Below are positions 9,084 to 16,378 of a stretch of 64,000 bases of DNA, one piece after another. The DNA is from Cereibacter_A sp052244495. Its GTDB lineage: Bacteria; Pseudomonadota; Alphaproteobacteria; Rhodobacterales; Rhodobacteraceae. Each line of letters starts with the position of its first letter. Position 1 is the first letter of the stretch. The translations under genes were made by a program, and so were the position numbers. The stretch is from NCBI GenBank assembly GCA_052244495.1, contig JBQPXH010000001.1; one strand, given 5' to 3'. The notes beneath the pieces were generated by a model. It saw only the letters and a list, made by a program, of their open reading frames with translations, searched no databases and had not been told where the DNA came from.

Positions 9084-10367
9084 TCATGCCGCTGTGGATT
9101 TGAGGCCGAGCGAGGCTGCAATCTCGGCGCGGCCGCCGGCGCGCATCCACGCATCGACCTTCTTTGCGTAGTTCACCACTTCCGAGATCGCGCTGTCGAA
9201 GCCGAAGAAGCGATAGGGAAGGCCGAGCGACTCGAGCGTTTCGGCAAGGTTGCCCATGCCGCGCACGAGGTTCGGCCCGCCGCGGCCGACGACGACATAG
9301 AGCGGCGTCGGCCCGTGCGCGGCGAAGTGCTCGCGCAGCGCGTCGCCCATGCCCCGGAAGGTCTCGAGGATGTCCGTGTTGTTCGACTTGCCGCCGATGA
9401 TGAAGAGCACGTTGGTCTGTTCGAGGAAGTGCCGATAGCAGATCGCGCCGACCGCCTTCATCTTCTCGTAGGGCGGGTTGCCGCCGAAGTCCGAGGAGAT
9501 GATCGCGGCTTCTCCCAGCACCTCCGTCACAAGGCTGTTCGCGCCGCCGCCGAAGGTCGGCGCGAGGATCGTGCCCTTCTCGTTGATGACGAAGACGTCG
9601 GACTGGCCTTGATGGGTGCGCAGCTGGTTCACTTCCTGCTCGAAGGCGGAGATGTCGGCGGCGAACAGCTGGTCTGGCAGCCCGAGCCGCGACACGCGGG
9701 GATCGTCCCGGTCGAAGCCGCATTTGAAGTCGCAGGCCACTGGCATCAGCCGCCCGCCCGCGCCGGGTCGCATGCGGATCGGGTTCAGCTCCAGCGTGGT
9801 CATTCCGTAGTGGTGGACCAGTTCCCAGAGCTTCGGCAGGTGCTGCACCAGGGGCGAGATGATCTCCCGCGGCGCGCCGATGTCGCTGAGCGCGTTGGCC
9901 ACGACGAAGGCCTTCAATCCGGTCAGCGCCTCGAACGGCACGACCGCCACATCCGACTTCGGCAGATCCTCGATGTCCATGCCGCCCCGGTGCGTCAGCG
10001 TCATCGTCGGCGCCCGGAAGGTCGTGTTGTCGGTGATCGAGAAATACACTTCATGCTCGGCGGGCACACCTGCCTCGAAGGTGACGCCGTTCGCCTTGGC
10101 GCAGGCATTGCCGTGGCGGTGCTCGCAGAAGTAGAGCCGTTCCTTTTCCGCCAGCGCCTCCTTCAGCGAACGCGCCTTTCCGATCAGCCCGGCCTTGCCC
10201 TTCTTGCCGACGCCGCCCCGGAATACGGGTTTGACGAAGATCAGCCCGTGGCGGGCGATCAGGTCCTGGATCTGGTCTTCGCTGGCATCCGGGCCGAGCA
10301 CCTCGGATGTCGGAAAATCCACGTGGGAGAGCAGGCGAGCGCCGTGAAGGAGGCCGTTCAGTTCCAT
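9084..10367 (-). CDS. ATP-citrate lyase-like small subunit (ATP-grasp, succinyl-CoA synthetase beta-type)
   Basis: A 427-residue ATP-grasp protein, partner of the downstream gene. The N-terminal half has the ATP-grasp region (VKPVFRGGVGKKGKAG) and LELNPIRMRPG with the metal-binding Glu-Asn pair seen in succinyl-CoA synthetase beta. The C-terminal half has TFGGGANSLVTEVLGE, VLFIIGGKSNNTDILETFRG and VVGRGGPNLVRGM, which match the citrate-binding part of ATP-citrate lyase better than plain succinyl-CoA synthetase. Together the two genes could couple ATP hydrolysis to acyl-CoA formation and aldol-type cleavage. The stop overlaps an in-frame ATG of the next gene by two bases, so the two are translationally linked. 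AAGGA lies about 10 bases before the start. Confidence 0.75.
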   Translation of the reverse strand: MELNGLLHGARLLSHVDFPTSEVLGPDASEDQIQDLIARHGLIFVKPVFRGGVGKKGKAGLIGKARSLKEALAEKERLYFCEHRHGNACAKANGVTFEAGVPAEHEVYFSITDNTTFRAPTMTLTHRGGMDIEDLPKSDVAVVPFEALTGLKAFVVANALSDIGAPREIISPLVQHLPKLWELVHHYGMTTLELNPIRMRPGAGGRLMPVACDFKCGFDRDDPRVSRLGLPDQLFAADISAFEQEVNQLRTHQGQSDVFVINEKGTILAPTFGGGANSLVTEVLGEAAIISSDFGGNPPYEKMKAVGAICYRHFLEQTNVLFIIGGKSNNTDILETFRGMGDALREHFAAHGPTPLYVVVGRGGPNLVRGMGNLAETLESLGLPYRFFGFDSAISEVVNYAKKVDAWMRAGGRAEIAASLGLKSTAA

Positions 10368-10544
10368 GGCGGGTCGATCCTTGCGTTATGCGTCGGGTTT
10401 CGATTGCGTGGAGGCGGGTCGGACGGGCCAGCGGGGCAGGGCCGTCGTCTGGTCCGCAATGAAGGCCGGAGGTTCACTCGATGGGCGCATCCGGCGGAAC
10501 TGCGGGGGCGAACGGGCCCGCCCCTCGCGTTTTCATCCCCGAGA

Positions 10545-12491
10545 CTAGAACAGCAGCGGCGGGATGATCCCCTGAGGCAGGCGCAGCGTCATCGCCCAGG
10601 TGATGCCGCTGATGAAGCCCACCGCGCCGATCGTCAGCAGGGCCGCCTGCAGAGGGCGCACCTTGCCCGCAACGATCAGGAAGGCCGGGAAGAAGATCGC
10701 CATGGCCGGCACGAAGCCGATCAGCCAGACAAGGCCGACCACCGTACCGAACACCGCCAGATAGACCTCCCGCCCCGACCATTCGCCGGCGATCGCGGCG
10801 CTGGCGTCGTCGTCGTGGATCTCGGCCACCCGGCCCCGGTGGATGCTGATCACCACGCCCAGGGCTCCGAGCAGCGCCAGGATGCCGATGGTCAGGGGGA
10901 ACATCATGCCAAGGAAGGTGAGGCCGAGGCTCTCTGCGAGGCAGAACACGGCAGCCACCACCAGAAGGCCTGCAAAGACCATCTGCCGGCCGCGTGTCTT
11001 CTGGTCCGCCACATCGCTGTCGCCTTCGCTGGAGACGCCAGACCCGTAGCGCAGCCCGAGAAAGACGGAGACCACGGTGATGACCGCGATGATGATGACG
11101 CCCGGTCTCAGCATCCATTCCGCACCGTAGAACTGGACGGCCTGGTAGAGATAGCCCTCTGCCCCCGGAGCCAGCACGAAGCCGATCAGCAGCGCCGGAC
11201 GCGGCCAGCCGAAGCGCCGCATGTAGATGCCGACGGCACCCATCAGGATCAGCGCCACCAGATCGGCCATCGAGCGCGAGGCCTGGAAGGCGGCGAACAT
11301 GGCGATCATCACCATGAAGGGGGCGAGGATCGTAAACGGCACCTGGGTCAGCCGCGCGACCTGTCGCGCCATCAGCACGCAGAGGCCTGCGCCGACGACG
11401 TTGGCAAGAGCCAGCGACCAGATGATCGTGTAGGTCAGGTCCAGCCGGGTCTCGACCATGGTGACGCCGGGCTGAATCCCCAGAAGCACCATACCCCCCA
11501 GAAAGACCGCCATCGACCCCGAGCCGGGAACGCCGAAGAGAAGCGTGGGGATCAGCGCCCCGCCCTGGCAGGCGTTGTTGGCAGACTCAGGCGCAATCAC
11601 GCCGCGCACGTCACCCTTGCCGAAGCGGCTCCTGTCCTTGCTGGTCTGTACCACATGGCTGTAGGCGATCCAGTCCACCACAGCACCGCCGAGGCCGGGC
11701 AAGGCACCGATCACGCAGCCGAGGCTCGCGCATCGCGCGACCAGCCACGGGTGGCCCAGCACGTCCCGCATCCCGCGCATCCAGCCGCCTCCCAGAGGCG
11801 TGCTGTCCGAGATCGCGGTGCCGCGCTTCAGCAGGTCGATGATCTCGGGGATGGCAAAGAGGCCCATCGCGACGACCACCAGCGGCACCCCGTCATAGAG
11901 GTAGTCGATGCCGAAGGTCATGCGCGCCTCGCCCGTCGCGGGCGCAGTGCCGATCGTGCCTATGATGAGACCCAGTCCCGCGGCGGCAATTCCCTTGGTC
12001 AGGCTGCGCCCCGACAAGACCGCGACCATCGAGAGGCCGAACAGGGTCAGCATGAACAGTTCGGCCGAGGAAAAGGACAGGACCAGCGGCCGCGCCATCA
12101 CGATCGCAACCGACAATACCAGCGCGCCGATGAGTCCGCCGATGAGTGAACTCGTGAAGGCGGCCGACAGGGCACGGGCGGCCTCGCCGCGTTTCGCCAT
12201 GGGGAAGCCGTCGAGCACCGTCGCCTGACTGGCACTTGATCCGGGAATGCCCATCATCACCGAGGTAAAGGTGTCCCCGGTGGGAATCACGGCCACCATG
12301 CCGATCAGCATCCCAAGGGCTGCCGTGGGTTCCATTCCGTAAAGGAAGGGCAACAGGATGGCCATGCCGGCAATGCCGCCCAGCCCGGGCAGGATGCCCA
12401 CGACAAGTCCCACGAGGACGCCGATGACAAGGAATACGAGGTGCCCGGCCGTCATGACCTGACCCAGCGCCGAAAGGGCGGCTTCGAACAT
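10545..12491 (-). CDS. tctA: Tripartite tricarboxylate transporter, fused TctA-TctB membrane subunit
   Basis: A 648-residue inner-membrane protein. Residues 1-about 490 are the large permease TctA, with the two family repeats visible as VVGILPGLGGIAGMAILLPF and PESANNACQGGALIPTLLFG, and GIPGSSASQATVLDGFPMAKRG in the first half. The last about 150 residues form four membrane segments typical of the small subunit TctB (DUF1468), normally a separate gene. It is therefore a natural TctA-TctB fusion. The start at 12491 has GGGGGAGGAG upstream and is preferred over an in-frame start six codons earlier. It works with the TctC receptor just upstream and uses the ion gradient to import a tricarboxylate. 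Bases 10368-10544, between it and the lyase genes, show no gene. Confidence 0.88.
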   Translation of the reverse strand: MFEAALSALGQVMTAGHLVFLVIGVLVGLVVGILPGLGGIAGMAILLPFLYGMEPTAALGMLIGMVAVIPTGDTFTSVMMGIPGSSASQATVLDGFPMAKRGEAARALSAAFTSSLIGGLIGALVLSVAIVMARPLVLSFSSAELFMLTLFGLSMVAVLSGRSLTKGIAAAGLGLIIGTIGTAPATGEARMTFGIDYLYDGVPLVVVAMGLFAIPEIIDLLKRGTAISDSTPLGGGWMRGMRDVLGHPWLVARCASLGCVIGALPGLGGAVVDWIAYSHVVQTSKDRSRFGKGDVRGVIAPESANNACQGGALIPTLLFGVPGSGSMAVFLGGMVLLGIQPGVTMVETRLDLTYTIIWSLALANVVGAGLCVLMARQVARLTQVPFTILAPFMVMIAMFAAFQASRSMADLVALILMGAVGIYMRRFGWPRPALLIGFVLAPGAEGYLYQAVQFYGAEWMLRPGVIIIAVITVVSVFLGLRYGSGVSSEGDSDVADQKTRGRQMVFAGLLVVAAVFCLAESLGLTFLGMMFPLTIGILALLGALGVVISIHRGRVAEIHDDDASAAIAGEWSGREVYLAVFGTVVGLVWLIGFVPAMAIFFPAFLIVAGKVRPLQAALLTIGAVGFISGITWAMTLRLPQGIIPPLLF

Positions 12492-12517
12492 GGTGGTCTC
12501 CTCCCCCACATGCTGTG

Positions 12518-12539
12518 CGGCGGGGCATGAGCCCCGCCG
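12518..12539 (-). promoter_or_regulatory. Intercistronic hairpin between tctC and tctA
   Basis: CGGCGGGGC and GCCCCGCCG form a perfect 9-base stem with an ATGA loop, inside the 53-base gap after tctC. No T-run follows. Such hairpins behind periplasmic receptor genes commonly protect the upstream message from 3' decay or cause partial termination. Either effect would give more receptor than permease. Confidence 0.6.
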
Positions 12540-12544
12540 GGATT

Positions 12545-13630
12545 TCAGAAGCGGACGCCGTAGTCCTCGGACAGCCAGGTGGTCAGGAAGGTGCGGATGG
12601 CCGGATCGACGGTCAGGGCGACCTTGAGGGCAGCGTCGGCCTCCTCGCCGACAAGCTGGTCATAGATGCCGATCTCATCGCCGGCACGCTCGCGGAAGTC
12701 CGGCGCCTCGACGATCTGGCGTGCCGCCTCGGCATAGGCGGCAATCACCTCGGAGGGCGCGTCCTTGGGAAGCACGACCATCTTCTGCAGCGAATAGCCC
12801 GCGATCATCAGCGCCTTCCAGGCCTCGAAGGCCTCACCCTCGGGGGCGGCGCCGGTGGCTTCGGTGTAGAACTCGACGAAGGTCGGCAGGTCCGGGAACG
12901 ACGGGTCGCGGCTGACATTGCCCTCGGCATCCACCACGCCCATCGAGAAGAGCGGCACCGCCTTGCCGCTCTCGACCAGCGGCTTCACGCTGGCGAGATA
13001 GGCCGAGGTGGTCTGGAAATCGATTCCTGCTTCGCCACGTTCGAAGGCCAGACGCCCCGCACCGCGGCTTTCCATGCCGAAGACCGGGCGGATGTTCAGC
13101 CCCATCATCTTCATTGCCAGAAGAACCGGCATCTCGAGCGCCGTCGCGCCCTGGCTCGCGAACCGGATCTCCTCGGCCTTCAGCGTCTCAAGTCCCTCGG
13201 GTCCGGTGACGCCATACTTCGGGTCGGCATAGACGACGCCGCCGGTGGGCGAGGCCAGAACCGCCGTCCAGTCGGCATAGTCGTAGCGGACGCGCGGATC
13301 GCCCAGGATCGCCGGATACTGCGTCGAGGCCGAGGTTCCGAGGATCGACAGCCCGTCGCTGCTGGCGCGGGCCGCGAACTGGTTGGCCCCGGTGATCGAG
13401 CCGCCGCCGGGCACGTTCAGCACGACGACATTGGGCTGTCCCGGCAGGGCCTGCGACAACTGCGGCGCGAAGAAGCGCGCCCAGACGTCGGTGCCGCCGC
13501 CCACGCCGAAGGGGATCGTCCATTCGACGGTCTCGCCGGCAAAATCCTGGGCTGTTACGGCCTGAGGGATCGTCAGGGCAGTCGTGGCGCACAGCAGGGC
13601 TGCACGCAGGGGGGTGGTCAAGAACTTCAT
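12545..13630 (-). CDS. tctC: Tripartite tricarboxylate transporter substrate-binding protein (Bug family)
   Basis: A 361-residue periplasmic receptor. It begins with a Sec signal peptide (MKFLTTPLRAALLCATTALT, cleavage probably after AVTA). The mature protein shows the Bug/TctC pattern: VEWTIPFGVGGGTDVWARF near the N-terminus, VVLNVPGGGSITGAN, and the C-terminal VVLPKDAPSEVIAAYAEA. It delivers a carboxylate ligand to the TctAB permease encoded directly downstream. The position between prpF and the permease suggests a citrate-, aconitate- or methylcitrate-like ligand. The Bug family is diverse, so the substrate cannot be read from the sequence. Confidence 0.87.
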   Translation of the reverse strand: MKFLTTPLRAALLCATTALTIPQAVTAQDFAGETVEWTIPFGVGGGTDVWARFFAPQLSQALPGQPNVVVLNVPGGGSITGANQFAARASSDGLSILGTSASTQYPAILGDPRVRYDYADWTAVLASPTGGVVYADPKYGVTGPEGLETLKAEEIRFASQGATALEMPVLLAMKMMGLNIRPVFGMESRGAGRLAFERGEAGIDFQTTSAYLASVKPLVESGKAVPLFSMGVVDAEGNVSRDPSFPDLPTFVEFYTEATGAAPEGEAFEAWKALMIAGYSLQKMVVLPKDAPSEVIAAYAEAARQIVEAPDFRERAGDEIGIYDQLVGEEADAALKVALTVDPAIRTFLTTWLSEDYGVRF

Positions 13631-13663
13631 CCGGGTCTCCTCCTCGATGATCTGTCTGGGTTC

Positions 13664-14743
13664 TCAGGCGACATGGTCGCGGACATGGACGTATCCGTCG
13701 AACAATCTTCGTGCCGTGCGGATGACCATGGCCCGGCCGATGAGGCCGGTCTCGGGGTCCTGCTCGATCTCGACCGGCGTCCGCCCCGACGGGTGTTCGA
13801 TGATCAGCATTCTTCGCCCTTCCGCATCCGGTTCCGGCAATTGCGCCAGCCGGTGCGCGACGGTCCCCGGCGTGCAACAGGCTGATGCAATGCAGACCGC
13901 GCCGGTGATCGCCACCGCCGTGTGGCAGGAATGGGGCATGAAGTAGCGCGCCGAGATCGTCGCGCCCGTCGAGGGCGGGCCGAGCAGGATGGGCTTCGGG
14001 ATGACCATCTGCGAGACGTCGCCCAGGCCCATGCGCCGGCCGCACGCGCGCCGCAGAACTTCCAGCCGCTCCATGACGGCACGATCGCCGTCGAGGTCGG
14101 CGGGCGCCTCGCGCCCCGTCTTGCCGAAACTCGCGGCATCCGCCAGCACTGCGGCCACGGCCATGTCGTAAAGGGTCACCTCCACGCCGTCGATCCGGTC
14201 GCAGGCGGCTCCGGTCGGCAGCAGCTTTCCCGTCTTCGAGCCGGCCGCATCGAGAAAGGCCAGCTTCACCGGGGCCGCCGTTCCGGGAACGCCTGCGATC
14301 TCGGTATCGCCTTCGTAATCGACCTTGCCGCCGGGGGTCTGGACGGTGGCCTCGATCCGCTTGCCGGTGTTCACGTTGTAGATCGTCAGCCGCGTGACCG
14401 GATCGGCCGCGGGCACAAGCCCCTGCTCGATCGCGAAGGGGCCGACAGCGGCCAGCATGTTGCCGCAGTTGGGCGCGGTATCGACCAGCGCGCGCTCCAC
14501 GTTCACCTGCGCGAAGAGATAGTCGACATCCGCATCCTGCCGCCTGCTCGGCCCGACGATGGCGACCTTGCTGGTCAGGGGATTGCCGCCACCGATCCCG
14601 TCGATCTGCAGCGGGTGCCCGGACCCCATGGCCGAGATCAGCAGGGCATCGCGCTCCGCCGGATCCGTCGGCAGATCGTTCGCCAGGAAGAACGGGCCGC
14701 GCGACGTGCCGCCACGCATCAGGACGCAGGGAATTCTTCGCAT
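13664..14743 (-). CDS. PrpF-family isomerase (aconitate / 4-oxalomesaconate tautomerase type)
   Basis: A 359-residue member of the PrpF/GalD family, diaminopimelate-epimerase fold. These enzymes move a double bond or change cis/trans geometry in unsaturated tricarboxylates such as 2-methylaconitate, aconitate or 4-oxalomesaconate. Diagnostic parts are the N-terminal MRGGTSRGPFF, then GSGHPLQIDGIGGGNPLTSK, the catalytic-cysteine region APNCGNMLAAVGPFA, and the C-terminal MPHSCHTAVAITGAVCIASA. It is the first gene of the minus-strand operon, divergent from lysR, with tctC 33 bases downstream. With the transporter and the lyase-like pair it points to catabolism of an aconitate-like acid. Confidence 0.82.
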   Translation of the reverse strand: MRRIPCVLMRGGTSRGPFFLANDLPTDPAERDALLISAMGSGHPLQIDGIGGGNPLTSKVAIVGPSRRQDADVDYLFAQVNVERALVDTAPNCGNMLAAVGPFAIEQGLVPAADPVTRLTIYNVNTGKRIEATVQTPGGKVDYEGDTEIAGVPGTAAPVKLAFLDAAGSKTGKLLPTGAACDRIDGVEVTLYDMAVAAVLADAASFGKTGREAPADLDGDRAVMERLEVLRRACGRRMGLGDVSQMVIPKPILLGPPSTGATISARYFMPHSCHTAVAITGAVCIASACCTPGTVAHRLAQLPEPDAEGRRMLIIEHPSGRTPVEIEQDPETGLIGRAMVIRTARRLFDGYVHVRDHVA

Positions 14744-14857
14744 GATGGGTGCCTTCTTGAGATGCGAGGCACGATGGCCTTGCGGTTGGCGAAAGACTTG
14801 CCACCGACAGAGGATTGTGTGAAATGCATTTATCGGAATTATAATTGCGTGTTATGC
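14744..14857. promoter_or_regulatory. prpF-lysR divergent control region
   Basis: This 114-base spacer is much more AT-rich than its surroundings. It contains two ATGCAT palindromes about 30 bases apart, around 14823-14828 and 14854-14859; the second overlaps the lysR start. An ATTATAATTG tract lies between them. LysR regulators normally bind an AT-rich T-N11-A site in such a spacer, repress themselves and activate the divergent operon when the inducer binds. Confidence 0.5.
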
Positions 14858-15784
14858 ATGAATATCGATCTCGAGGATCTGCGGGCCTTCGTTGCCACGG
14901 CAGAGATGCAGAGCTTCCGTGCCGCCGCGGACAGCATCCACCTGTCGCAGCCCGCGCTGACGCGGCGCATTCAGAAACTCGAGATGACGCTCGGCGTCTC
15001 CTTGCTCGAGCGGACGACCCGACGCGTCTCGCTGACAGCCGTGGGGCGCGATTTTCTGCCTCGCGCCCGCAGGTTGCTGGATGATCTTGAGACCTCGCTC
15101 CTGTCGGTGCGCGAGATCGCCGAGCGCCGCTCCGGCCTCGTCAGCATCGCCTGCGTCCCGACCGCCGCCTACTACTTCCTGCCCGACGTCATCAGCGCCT
15201 TCACCGCGGATTTCCCGGCGATCCGCTTCCGCATCGTGGATGCGGGGGCGAACGAGGTGCTACAGAGCGTTTTGAACCGGGAAGTCGATTTCGGCATCAC
15301 GCTACTGGGCGCCGACGATCCCGACGTGACCTTCGACCCGCTGATCGAAGAGCCGTTCCTGCTGGCCTGCCGGCGGGATCACCCGCTGGCCAGCCGCGCC
15401 TCCGTCTCCTGGGCGGAGCTTGCCGATCACCGCTTCATCACGGTAGGGCGGACCAGCGGCAACCGCCTGATCATGGATCTTGCGCTCTCACGGGCGAACG
15501 TCCGCCCGCGGTCCTTCTTCGAGGTGCAGCACCTGTCCACATCGCTCGGTCTGGTCGAGGCAGGATTGGGTGTGGCGGCCCTGCCGCGAATGGCGTTGCC
15601 AGCAGGACCGCACCCCTCGATCGTCACCATTCCCTTGATCGACCCGCGCGTGACAAGAACCGTGGGGGTGGTACGTGTGCCCGGATCGCGCCGCGCACCC
15701 GCGGCAGAGCAATTCTATCAAATGCTGCTGAGCCGTTGGCGCGAAAGCCCGATCGACGCAGATCCGTTCAGCGGCAGACCTTGA
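14858..15784 (+). CDS. LysR-family transcriptional regulator of the tricarboxylate cluster
   Basis: A 308-residue LysR-type regulator. Residues 1-60 form the winged helix-turn-helix (LEDLRAFVATAEMQSFRAAA, then SQPALTRRIQKLEMTLG and LLERTTRRVSLT). The rest is the periplasmic-binding-protein-like sensor domain, with the VDFGITLLGADDPDVTFDPL pattern. The start MNIDLEDL was chosen because the frame upstream is antisense to prpF and lacks family features; no strong ribosome site precedes it. Divergent orientation to prpF across 114 bases indicates control of the transporter/isomerase/lyase operon, with the imported acid or an intermediate as likely inducer. Confidence 0.88.
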   Translation: MNIDLEDLRAFVATAEMQSFRAAADSIHLSQPALTRRIQKLEMTLGVSLLERTTRRVSLTAVGRDFLPRARRLLDDLETSLLSVREIAERRSGLVSIACVPTAAYYFLPDVISAFTADFPAIRFRIVDAGANEVLQSVLNREVDFGITLLGADDPDVTFDPLIEEPFLLACRRDHPLASRASVSWAELADHRFITVGRTSGNRLIMDLALSRANVRPRSFFEVQHLSTSLGLVEAGLGVAALPRMALPAGPHPSIVTIPLIDPRVTRTVGVVRVPGSRRAPAAEQFYQMLLSRWRESPIDADPFSGRP

Positions 15785-16378
15785 GCGGCCCCCCGGGTTT
15801 TCGTCGCGACATGCGACGATGGCCGGTTGCGGAGGTCGCACCCCTGCATGTCAACGACCTGCCTATTCCAGTGACGGTCTGAGCCCACTCTCGCACTCCT
15901 GTCCCGCGGAGGGATTGCGAAGTCGCTTCATGCGCCTCGGTGGGCCTTTCCGAAACAGCAGCGAATGGCCGATCACAGTTTCGCGGACCCGACGCGGCAC
16001 CTGCATCGGGCAGCAATCCGCCCCCTTCGGCGCCCGGTCAGACAAGGTCGGCAGGACGCGGCCGCCCCCAGTCAACGCCGTGAGGCGGGGCGGCTTACCG
16101 CCCATTATCCTTCGCCGTCACCCCAATGCGCGTCACCAACCCGAAAGATATCGACGGCTTACTCTATGCGCCTGTCGCGAAAGGCCGTTAACGGGTCAAT
16201 GAAGCGATGCTGATACAGTGTTCGAACCCTCAGGCCGGAGCAATCTGACCTGTCCTTGAGAAATCATCGCCCGTGAAGGGCTTCCGATCAATCCGTCTGA
16301 CAAGCGCGACCGTCTCGAGAAAGCCCATCACGGCACTTTGGATGCGAATGGCGCCGCAGCAAAACAGGAGCGAGACCA
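15785..16378. other. lysR-chemoreceptor intergenic region
   Basis: No supported gene in these 594 bases. The only interpretable signal is the FliA-like promoter at 16188-16216. The remaining reading frames are short and have no recognisable domains. Confidence 0.45.
16188..16216 (+). promoter_or_regulatory. Candidate FliA (sigma-28) promoter for the chemoreceptor
   Basis: TTAA (16188-16191) and GCTGATAC (16209-16216) are separated by 17 bases and resemble the Rhodobacter flagellar sigma-28 pattern (CTTAA, about 16 bases, GCCGATAAC). The start codon is 163 bases downstream. The other chemoreceptor in this window has a similar GTTAACGG plus GCCGAT arrangement, which supports the call. Confidence 0.35.

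Noticed and set aside
9315..12149. Plus-strand frame of about 940 codons opposite the lyase and tctA genes
   Set aside because: Antisense of two real genes; low-complexity charged sequence without family features.
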